This document shows, piece by piece, positions 1-5,451 of a stretch of 5,451 bases of DNA (its first letter is position 1; each line of letters begins with the position of its first letter). The stretch lies in NCBI GenBank assembly GCA_937888925.1, contig CALARM010000706.1, forward strand, positions 1 to 5,451, in the 5' to 3' direction. A program made the translations under genes and the position numbers. The stretch is from an uncultured Synergistia bacterium. GTDB taxonomy: Bacteria; Eremiobacterota; SpSt-956; JAKJGF01. The notes under the pieces were generated by a model that worked only from the letters and a program-made list of their open reading frames with translations, ran no database searches and had not been told where the DNA came from.

Positions 1-2
1 AA

Positions 3-1913
3 AAACTTTCTATATTAAAAGAAATAAACAGAAAAAAAGATGAAAAAGAAAAACCTCTTTTTTATCTTGAAGATTATGTTAATTTCACGAAAACCTGCAT
101 GGATTATCTGAGAAAATTCCATAAAAAACGGGAAGAACTTAACTGGAACTTCTATAAAAGAGAAGAAGAAATAAAACACATAAAAGAAATTCTGGCCTCT
201 CCATTTAAAGAAAAAAAGGAGTCTTTTAAAGATTTCTATAAAAATCTCGTAATTACACTCGGAGCTATAGACAGAAGGGAGTTCTGGCCTGAAGAAATAG
301 AAATTTCCTATATAATTCCGGGTTCTATGTGGGTGCCGTTATATAAATTATATATACAGGATAATTATAAAAAAGTAAACCTTGTCATGGGAGGTTATAT
401 AGCACAGAAAAGCGGTGAAGACTGGGATAAAGTAAAACTCTCTTTTTCATCTGTTGAAATCAACAGGAAAACACAGTTGCCTGACCTTCCGTCGAAACTA
501 ATGGGAAGAGCACAACCGGATCAACAGATATCATTTAAAGAGAGAGCTACCAGAATTACAAATGTATATAAAGATTATGATGAATGGCTTGAAAAAGAAA
601 TAGCAGGCATATCAGGGAAAAAACCTCTTTATGAAGAATTAATCAATAAATGTACCGATCTATATAATGACATAAAACCTCTTCCTCCTCCCCTGGTAAA
701 GGGGAAGCCTGCAACACCAACCGTTTTTTTACCGGAACCGGTGCCGGCATATCCTCAGCGGGAAGATGTCTGTTTCAGAAGAAGAGAGGCAGAACCTTCT
801 ACTGTATGTGCCGAACAGCAGGCTGTATATGAAGAATATGAAGAAGATGAAAAAGTGACTACAAGATCACCTATGATAAAGGCAGATTTATTGCCCTGTG
901 AGAAAAAGAGTTTCGGCCTTGGTACTATGATAGGAGGAGCAATAAATGCTCTGGGAGATGCCGTAATACCTTCAGGAGGAGGTATGAAGGTAGATTTACT
1001 TCCTGCACAACAAAAATCCCGCCGCAGAGAAATTGAAAGTGAATATATTGGGTTTCCATGTGTGGAAGACATTGCCACAACCGACTATTTAAGTTATGAA
1101 ATTACAGGTGTGGAAGAAACTGTTTTTGAACAGAGAGGAATCCTGAGAAAAACCAGAAGTCTGAAAGTATCGGAGAAAATTAAAGAGAGTGATGAAATAC
1201 TTTTAAAAAATATAGGATATGCAATAGAAAAATCTAAAATATCTTTTCCCCGTCAGGTAAAAGAAAGCTTTCATTTTATCATAGAAGGTAAAGGAAGAGC
1301 TTCTATTCCTTCAGACGGTCTTCCCCATACCGTAAGTATGGAGGGGAAAGCGGCAGAATCATCACTGGAATATGCTACATTCCCATTGACAGAAGAAAAG
1401 GTTTTCAGAAGAATTGTCCTTAAAAACCCCTTCCATCATCCTCTGCCTTCCGGTTCTGTACAGGTTTTTATTGATAATTCTTACAGTCTGAGCACAGAAC
1501 TTTCAAGTGTCGGTTCAGGAGGGAAAGCAGTATTTCCTCTCGGTGTGGAAGAAAAAATCAGAGTGGCAAGGAATACATCTTTTTATCAGGAAGAAAAAGG
1601 CATTATGGGAGGAGCTTCTTCTGCACAGAATTCAGTAGAAATCAGCCTGAAATCCCATATGAGTGATCCTGTTACGATAGAGGTTTATGACAGAACTCCC
1701 GTTCCTGCTTATAACCAGAAGGATATAACAGTGGAAATCCTGAAACAGGAACCGAAAGGTGAGAAAATAGATTCCCTTGAAGGTGATATTGCTAAAGGTT
1801 TCTATAAATGGAACATCCATTTACAGCCCGGTAGCACAGGGTCTGTAAAATTTACCTATGAAATTATCATATCTTCAAAAATGGAAATACATGGCGGAAA
1901 CAGGAGGCTTTAA
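3..1913 (+). CDS. DUF4139 (mucoidy inhibitor A-like) protein, 5' partial
   Basis: This frame has no stop codon between base 3 and the TAA at 1911-1913. The first in-frame ATG (99) has no convincing ribosome site and lies inside a Lys/Glu-rich helical stretch, so the real start is probably upstream and the gene is partial. Numbering from the ATG at 99, residues 1-60 (and about 32 before them) look like the coiled-coil stalk that separates DUF4140 from DUF4139 in this family. DUF4139 begins near residue 67 with ISYIIPGSMWVPLYKLYI and continues through the hallmark SGEDWDKVKLSFSS (104-117). Residues 150-350 are a poorly conserved, Pro- and charge-rich insertion with a repeated DLLP motif. The fold resumes after about 330, with IPSDGLPHTV at 403-412 and a beta-rich end. 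The molecular function of the family is unknown; the name comes from mucoidy phenotypes. A signal peptide cannot be judged because the N-terminus is missing. The gene is followed after one base by a paralogue. Confidence 0.85.
   Translation, partial: KLSILKEINRKKDEKEKPLFYLEDYVNFTKTCMDYLRKFHKKREELNWNFYKREEEIKHIKEILASPFKEKKESFKDFYKNLVITLGAIDRREFWPEEIEISYIIPGSMWVPLYKLYIQDNYKKVNLVMGGYIAQKSGEDWDKVKLSFSSVEINRKTQLPDLPSKLMGRAQPDQQISFKERATRITNVYKDYDEWLEKEIAGISGKKPLYEELINKCTDLYNDIKPLPPPLVKGKPATPTVFLPEPVPAYPQREDVCFRRREAEPSTVCAEQQAVYEEYEEDEKVTTRSPMIKADLLPCEKKSFGLGTMIGGAINALGDAVIPSGGGMKVDLLPAQQKSRRREIESEYIGFPCVEDIATTDYLSYEITGVEETVFEQRGILRKTRSLKVSEKIKESDEILLKNIGYAIEKSKISFPRQVKESFHFIIEGKGRASIPSDGLPHTVSMEGKAAESSLEYATFPLTEEKVFRRIVLKNPFHHPLPSGSVQVFIDNSYSLSTELSSVGSGGKAVFPLGVEEKIRVARNTSFYQEEKGIMGGASSAQNSVEISLKSHMSDPVTIEVYDRTPVPAYNQKDITVEILKQEPKGEKIDSLEGDIAKGFYKWNIHLQPGSTGSVKFTYEIIISSKMEIHGGNRRL
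1902..1907 (+). promoter_or_regulatory. Shine-Dalgarno site that sets the start of the second DUF4139 gene
   Basis: A perfect AGGAGG lies 7 bases before the ATG at 1915. It sits inside the last codons of the upstream gene. It argues against the longer reading from the ATG at 1858, which would overlap the upstream gene by 56 bases and has no comparable site. The arrangement implies translational coupling of the two genes. Confidence 0.85.
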
Positions 1914-1914
1914 T

Positions 1915-3489
1915 ATGACAGATAACTATTACATGGAAGGACCGATAAAAACTGTTACAGTAAGTGAAGATGAAGCAAATATATGCAGAGAAGGAACAGT
2001 AACATGGGAAAAGGGGCCTGTAAATATTTTTATAAGAAATGTATCTCCCTGTTTGATAGATCAGAGTCTCTGGGCAGAGGTACAGTGTAAAGATATAGAA
2101 ACACACCTTGAGATAGGAAGCGTCAGAGCCGTAAGAAATATAATTAAAGAAGAAACCCTTCAAGAGAAAAAAATCCTGGAAAATCTTGAAACCTTATCAA
2201 AAGAATTATTTTCTTTAAAACATAAAAAGGAAAGGCTCGATCTGTACAGATATACCGTGGAAAAAGCTTTTGCTCCGACGATAGAAGAAATATTAGAAAA
2301 AATTCTTTTAGATGGCTCCAGGCCAGAAAGTTATACACCTCAAATGGAAATGCTCCTTGAGGAAATATACAGATATTATCTTGAAAATTTTGCCATAGAA
2401 GAAGAACAGGCATTATGTTACAGAGAATTAAAGAAATATCACAATGAAATGGTTTTCAACCCTTCTTTACTACATAAACAGAACGGCATTTTAATAAGTA
2501 TGGAAGCAAATAAAGAAGGGGTCGGTCTTTTGAGATGCGGCTATAAAGTGCCATGTACCCAGTGGAGACCCCAGCATGAAGCACATCTGACAGATGAAGA
2601 AAAAATCCTCTTTATAACTCATGGTGTTGTATGGCAGAATACAGGAGAAGACTGGAACGACGTGGAACTTATACTTTCTACTTCAAGGCCGAGTCTGGGG
2701 CTGAATATAGTAAACCCCGGTACAGACGAACTTCATTTAAGGAAAAAAACTCCCTACGAAAGAAAGAAAATAGAAGTCATGGTAAGAGACTATACCGTGA
2801 GTAAAACTTCTATTTCAATGTCTTCAGAACCTCCTGTACCTTCTGACGGAGGAGAAACCCAGTTCTACAGAGTTCCTGAAAAGGTAAAAATACCATCAGG
2901 CAGGAAGCCTCATATTATTGAAGTGAATAAAATAGAATTCACAGGTAAAAAAGAAATTATAGCAGTGCCAGAGTTGGACAACAAGCTCTATTTAAGAAGT
3001 CTGGTAAAAAATACAGGAACAGTGCCGGTTCTCGCAGGTCCTATAAGCCTGCACAGAGAAAAAGCATTTGTAGGTAAAGGAGACCTGAACTTTACCCCTT
3101 CAGGAGCAGATTTTTATCTCTGGTGGGGTTCAGAAGATCTTGTCAGGCTTGAACGTTATGCAGAAATAAAAGACGAACAGGCTACGCTGTTACAGAAAAG
3201 AAAGGTTCACTATAACGTAAATCTTTATATAATTAACCTTACAGGCCAGACAGTATCATTTAAAATTCAGGAACGTATCCCTGTAAGTGAACTGGAACAG
3301 ATATATATTTCAGTGGCAGAATTGCCGGAAGGGGCGGAAAAACCTGATAAAAACGGCTTTATTTTTATAGATGTAACCATGGCGCCCGATGAAGAGAAAA
3401 AGCTCTCACTCTCTTATATAGTAGAACTGGATAAGGAAGTAGTTTATCGTCCTCATGATGTCCATATGGGAAAGGTCGTTACATGTTAA
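1915..3489 (+). CDS. DUF4140/DUF4139 (mucoidy inhibitor A-like) protein
   Basis: A complete gene of 524 residues, started at the ATG at 1915 because of the AGGAGG at 1902-1907 and the one-base gap after the upstream stop. Residues about 10-75 match the DUF4140 pattern: IKTVTVSEDEANICREGTV, a beta-rich middle, then a segment ending in IGSVRAVR. Residues 78-185 are Lys/Glu/Leu-rich and probably form a long helical stalk. DUF4139 follows from about 200: CGYKVPCTQWRPQHEAHL (208-225) stands where the family usually has a VPxxxWRPxYD-type motif, and NTGEDWNDVELILST (242-256) is the hallmark. RVPEKVKIPSGRKPHII (319-335) is the typical later strand. The N-terminus (MTDNYYMEGPIK) is not a signal peptide and no membrane segment is seen, so the product is probably cytoplasmic. 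It is a tandem paralogue of the gene before it but lacks that protein's long central insertion. Family membership is seen directly; biochemical role is unknown. Confidence 0.88.
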   Translation: MTDNYYMEGPIKTVTVSEDEANICREGTVTWEKGPVNIFIRNVSPCLIDQSLWAEVQCKDIETHLEIGSVRAVRNIIKEETLQEKKILENLETLSKELFSLKHKKERLDLYRYTVEKAFAPTIEEILEKILLDGSRPESYTPQMEMLLEEIYRYYLENFAIEEEQALCYRELKKYHNEMVFNPSLLHKQNGILISMEANKEGVGLLRCGYKVPCTQWRPQHEAHLTDEEKILFITHGVVWQNTGEDWNDVELILSTSRPSLGLNIVNPGTDELHLRKKTPYERKKIEVMVRDYTVSKTSISMSSEPPVPSDGGETQFYRVPEKVKIPSGRKPHIIEVNKIEFTGKKEIIAVPELDNKLYLRSLVKNTGTVPVLAGPISLHREKAFVGKGDLNFTPSGADFYLWWGSEDLVRLERYAEIKDEQATLLQKRKVHYNVNLYIINLTGQTVSFKIQERIPVSELEQIYISVAELPEGAEKPDKNGFIFIDVTMAPDEEKKLSLSYIVELDKEVVYRPHDVHMGKVVTC

Positions 3490-3493
3490 TTAT

Positions 3494-3521
3494 GTGAAGG
3501 GTGAAAAGTGAAAAGTGAAAA
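3494..3521 (+). repeat. GTGAAAA heptamer tandem array (4 units)
   Basis: Four 7-bp units in perfect phase: GTGAAGG, then GTGAAAA three times, beginning 5 bases after the DUF4139 stop codon. The GTGA core is the reverse complement of the TCAC core in the array at 3561-3630. This appears to be the left arm of an intergenic repeat element and not coding sequence. Confidence 0.85.
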
Positions 3522-3528
3522 ACGAGCA

Positions 3529-3550
3529 GGGGCGTTTTATTAAACGCCCT
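3529..3550. repeat. GC-rich hairpin between the two heptamer arrays
   Basis: GGGCGTTT (3530-3537) pairs with AAACGCCC (3542-3549) around the four-base loop TATT, with an additional G-T pair at the base. It lies 40 bases after the DUF4139 stop and could slow or end transcription. No T-run follows the stem on either strand, so it is not a standard intrinsic terminator. It is better seen as the centre of the heptamer repeat element. Confidence 0.75.
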
Positions 3551-3560
3551 GGATATGAAA

Positions 3561-3630
3561 CACGTATCACGCATCACGCATCACGCATCACGAACCACCC
3601 GTCACGCGTTACGCGTTACCCGTTACGATT
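3561..3630 (+). repeat. [CT]ACGCRT heptamer tandem array (10 units)
   Basis: Ten consecutive 7-bp units without phase loss: CACGTAT, CACGCAT three times, CACGAAC, CACCCGT, CACGCGT, TACGCGT, TACCCGT, TACGATT. Divergence increases towards the kinase gene. Read in frame it gives a His/Arg/Thr-rich peptide that would be a false N-terminal extension of the kinase if the ATG at 3555 were used. Such heptamer arrays are, as far as I recall, common between genes of uncultured bacteria. Confidence 0.88.
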
Positions 3631-3643
3631 ATAGTGAAAAATC

Positions 3644-3649
3644 AAGGAG
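3644..3649 (+). promoter_or_regulatory. Shine-Dalgarno site of the kinase gene
   Basis: AAGGAG lies 7 bases before the ATG at 3657 and 4 bases before the adjacent in-frame ATG at 3654. The spacing favours 3657. It rules strongly against the upstream ATG at 3555, which has no such site and would read through the heptamer array. Confidence 0.75.
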
Positions 3650-3656
3650 ATTTATG

Positions 3657-5153
3657 ATGTTAGAAACAGGTACTGTACTTAATAACCTCTACAGAGTAAT
3701 AAAACTTCTCGGGAAAGGCGGTATGGGAAATGTTTATCTTGTGGAAAGAATAAAAGATGACAGGAAATTTGTTGTAAAAGAACTCGTATTCGCACAGGAA
3801 GCAAATATTGACGGAGCTACTGCAAAAGAGATATTCTTTCGTGAAGCTGAATTCATGGCAAAATTCTCTCATCCCGGCCTTCCGAATATGTACGGTATAT
3901 TCAGCCATGATGGCAGAGAATATCTTACAATGGACTATATAGAAGGTAAAACCCTTGAAGAAATTATTAATTCATCAAGAGAACCTCTGGAAATAGAACA
4001 GGCCATCAAATGGACTATAAAAATTGCGGAAATACTTGATTATCTTCATAATGCCTTTCATGCTCCTATAGTCTACAGAGATTTGAAGCCATCAAATATT
4101 ATAATAACACCGGCCGGATTGCCAAAACTTGTAGATTTCGGCATTGCCCGTTATTACAATCCTGACAAAGATACAGATACCTTTAAATATGGTTCTCCAG
4201 GCTATGCGGCACCTGAACAGTATAAAGGTCGGGGCCAGTCAACCCCTCTGTCTGACATATATGGTCTCGGTGTTATTCTATACCAGATGCTTACAAAACA
4301 TGATCCAACTCTCAGGCTATTTCAATTCCCACCTTTAACAGATCTGAATTATTCCGTGTCAAGAGAACTGGAATCTATAATAAAACGTGCAATGGAACTT
4401 GACCCTCTGAAAAGATATATAAGCATGAATGAATTTAAAGAACAGCTGGAAAAATATTCAGGACTTGACGGTTCAGACGGAAAAGAGGAAGAAAAAAAAT
4501 CAAATAACTATACCACAATATCCCTGTGTCTGGCCGGATTGACTGTAGCTTTTCCTTATATAGTCATAATTATGACCGGTATAATAGAGAATCTGACGAG
4601 AAATATCAGTCCTTATATTACTGTACTTTCGAGAAAAATAAGTTTTATATTGCCTGTCTTAGTACTGTCCATACCTGTATCAGGATTAACATGTGCCTTT
4701 CTCGGTGCAAGTCGGGCAAAATCCAATAAATCCATATCAGACGACTATTCATCAACAGCTATTGGATGTAATATTATAGCCCTGCTCGCTGTAATTTTCC
4801 TCAGTGCCACACTCATTCCCGGCTACATGAGAGCCAGAGAGCAGGGACAGCTTGCATTGTGTGAATCAAACCTAAAAAATATGGGCACAGCTCTTGAATT
4901 ATATGCAGAAGATAACAGAGGCAATTATCCGCCTGCACTTTCATATCTTACCGATAATGGCAAACCATATATAATGAAAATACCTGTATGTCCTGTCTGT
5001 TATACAGGTTATGAATATAAATGTTCCATCTCTACCGATAATTATACTCTCTGGTGCGAATATAACAATGCTCATAGAAATGTGCTGCCCCGGGACGGTT
5101 CATGGCCCCAGTATACACCGGGGCAGGGACTGATAGAACCTGGCAGGTTCTGA
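3657..5153 (+). CDS. Membrane Ser/Thr protein kinase with pseudopilin-like C-terminal domain
   Basis: A 498-residue protein that transfers phosphate from ATP to Ser/Thr of target proteins. The kinase core (about 12-266) is complete: glycine loop GKGGMG (19-24), ATP-anchoring Lys41 in VVKEL, helix-C Glu63 in FFREAEF, catalytic loop YRDLKPSN (140-147, Asp142), metal-binding DFG (160-162), APE (185-187), Asp200 and Arg253. The usual HRD is YRD. A charged linker (270-284) leads to hydrophobic segments at about 287-310, 329-352 and 368-389. The third, IIALLAVIFLSATLIPGYMRAREQ, reads like a type IV pilin/pseudopilin N-terminal helix. It is followed by CESNLKNMGTALELYAEDN and NYPPALSYL, typical of pseudopilin-like domains. 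With the kinase inside, three segments put this tail outside, where Cys402, 445, 448, 456 and 467 could form disulfides. The last codons and stop lie in a palindromic repeat. There are no PASTA repeats. Substrate and signal are unknown. Confidence 0.9.
   Translation: MLETGTVLNNLYRVIKLLGKGGMGNVYLVERIKDDRKFVVKELVFAQEANIDGATAKEIFFREAEFMAKFSHPGLPNMYGIFSHDGREYLTMDYIEGKTLEEIINSSREPLEIEQAIKWTIKIAEILDYLHNAFHAPIVYRDLKPSNIIITPAGLPKLVDFGIARYYNPDKDTDTFKYGSPGYAAPEQYKGRGQSTPLSDIYGLGVILYQMLTKHDPTLRLFQFPPLTDLNYSVSRELESIIKRAMELDPLKRYISMNEFKEQLEKYSGLDGSDGKEEEKKSNNYTTISLCLAGLTVAFPYIVIIMTGIIENLTRNISPYITVLSRKISFILPVLVLSIPVSGLTCAFLGASRAKSNKSISDDYSSTAIGCNIIALLAVIFLSATLIPGYMRAREQGQLALCESNLKNMGTALELYAEDNRGNYPPALSYLTDNGKPYIMKIPVCPVCYTGYEYKCSISTDNYTLWCEYNNAHRNVLPRDGSWPQYTPGQGLIEPGRF
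5135..5151. repeat. Palindromic AGAACCTG-G-CAGGTTCT overlapping the kinase stop
   Basis: Perfect 8-bp arms (5135-5142 and 5144-5151) flank a single G. The palindrome encodes the kinase's last residues (EPGRF) and supplies the T of its TGA stop. No T-run follows, so terminator function is doubtful. The core CCTGGCAG recurs at 5347 and 5432, and inverted at 5222, which marks it as one copy of a local dispersed repeat. Confidence 0.75.
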
Positions 5154-5177
5154 TATCATTCAGGAATGAAAATCAAT

Positions 5178-5391
5178 TAAGAGCCTATCCGAAAAGTAAT
5201 ATTTTTTTCACATCCTTTCCACTGCCAGGTTCTGGAGAAAAATATATACCGTATTAACAGCCAGTTGTAAATTAAACAGAGGCAAGATAGTAAATGTCTG
5301 TAAAAATAGATTTCCTTTCAGGAGGATTATAGATTTTTCGGAAGAGCCTGGCAGTGGAAAGGTATGGAGCGACTTTTCGGATAGGCTCTTA
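5178..5391. mobile_element. MITE-like non-coding element with 20-bp terminal inverted repeats
   Basis: The outer arms 5178-5197 and 5372-5391 are exact 20-bp inverted repeats built on TAAGAGCCTATCCGAAAAGT. A second inverted pair lies inside: 5214-5229 against 5347-5362 is perfect over 16 bp. With a few mismatches it extends to 5248 and 5328, including AGAAAAAT-like stretches. About 79 bases separate the inner arms, and no credible ORF is present. If the terminal TA is the target duplication, the element proper is 5180-5389, as expected for IS630/Tc1-mariner relatives. The GAGCC-type ends would also fit some IS5-family elements, and family assignment is uncertain. As RNA or single-stranded DNA it could fold into one long interrupted hairpin. 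A structured RNA is a less likely alternative. Confidence 0.75.
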
Positions 5392-5412
5392 GTACTGTAA
5401 CAGGTAAAAGGG

Positions 5413-5451
5413 TATCCGTAAAAAGCTTCTGCCTGGCAGGCTCTGGAGAAG
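5413..5451 (+). repeat. Partial direct copy of the MITE-like element's left end
   Basis: TATCCGTAAAA (5413-5423) resembles TATCCGAAAA in the left terminal repeat. CAGGCTCTGGAGAA (5437-5450) matches CAGGTTCTGGAGAA at 5226-5239 at 13 of 14 positions. The order is the same as in the element but the spacing is shorter. GCCTGGCAGGC (5431-5441) is itself an 11-base palindrome. The sequence is cut by the window edge, so it may be the start of a second, diverged repeat or just another copy of the CCTGGCAG motif. Confidence 0.45.

Noticed and set aside
755..1078. Minus-strand ORF of 107 codons opposite the first DUF4139 gene
   Set aside because: It lies wholly over a conserved-family gene, has no recognisable domain, and its Ser/Thr/Pro-rich composition is that of an antisense shadow.
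1858..1914. Upstream ATG at 1858 as the start of the second DUF4139 gene
   Set aside because: It would overlap the upstream gene by 56 bases without a ribosome site, whereas the ATG at 1915 has AGGAGG at ideal spacing.
3529..3550. Intrinsic terminator after the DUF4139 operon
   Set aside because: The stem is good but no T-run follows on either strand; it is listed as a hairpin repeat.
3561..3630. CRISPR array
   Set aside because: Units are 7 bp and contiguous with no spacers, so this is a simple tandem repeat.
3617..3640. Promoter just before the kinase gene (TATAGT-like -10)
   Set aside because: The -10 match is weak and no -35 box stands at the right distance; the repeat sequence there makes chance matches likely.
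4144..4338. Plus-strand 64-codon ORF inside the kinase gene (and a similar one at 4526-4729)
   Set aside because: Both are out-of-frame readings of the kinase gene with no ribosome site and no recognisable domain.
5294..5332. Small ORF and AGGAGG (5320-5325) inside the MITE-like element
   Set aside because: The ATG at 5294 reads only about a dozen codons before a stop, and no start codon follows the AGGAGG at usable spacing.

Overview
The window is AT-rich bacterial DNA that uses many ATA (Ile) and AGA (Arg) codons. It carries three plus-strand protein genes and two repeat-rich intergenic stretches. A Hanks-type Ser/Thr kinase, a pseudopilin-like tail with the SNLKNMGTALELYAEDN signature, and heptamer and palindromic intergenic repeats together suggest an uncultured environmental bacterium. 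The style recalls candidate phyla such as Eremiobacterota/Xenobia or Riflebacteria, but this placement is an impression from memory and not shown by the sequence.

Layout. (1) Positions 3-1913: a DUF4139 (mucoidy inhibitor A-like) protein whose frame is open to the left edge, so its N-terminus lies outside the window. (2) Positions 1915-3489: a second, shorter and complete member of the same superfamily (DUF4140-like N-domain, helical middle, DUF4139). It starts one base after the first gene's stop, behind a perfect AGGAGG that lies inside the first gene. (3) Positions 3490-3656: an intergenic stretch with a GTGAAAA heptamer array, a GC-rich hairpin and a ten-unit [CT]ACGCRT heptamer array. 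The two arrays are inverted relative to each other in the same 7-bp phase. (4) Positions 3657-5153: a membrane-anchored Ser/Thr protein kinase with a complete catalytic core, three predicted membrane segments and a pseudopilin-like C-terminal domain. (5) Positions 5154-5451: no gene. This stretch holds a 214-bp MITE-like inverted-repeat element and several copies of a CCTGGCAG-centred palindromic motif, one of which overlaps the kinase stop codon.

How the parts may work together. The two DUF4139 genes almost certainly form one translationally coupled operon. Neither function is known with confidence; the family name comes from mucoidy (exopolysaccharide) phenotypes. The kinase lies on the same strand beyond a repeat element, so it may have its own transcript. 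Its architecture predicts a cytoplasmic kinase reporting on something outside the membrane. A functional link between kinase and DUF4139 proteins is inference from proximity only.
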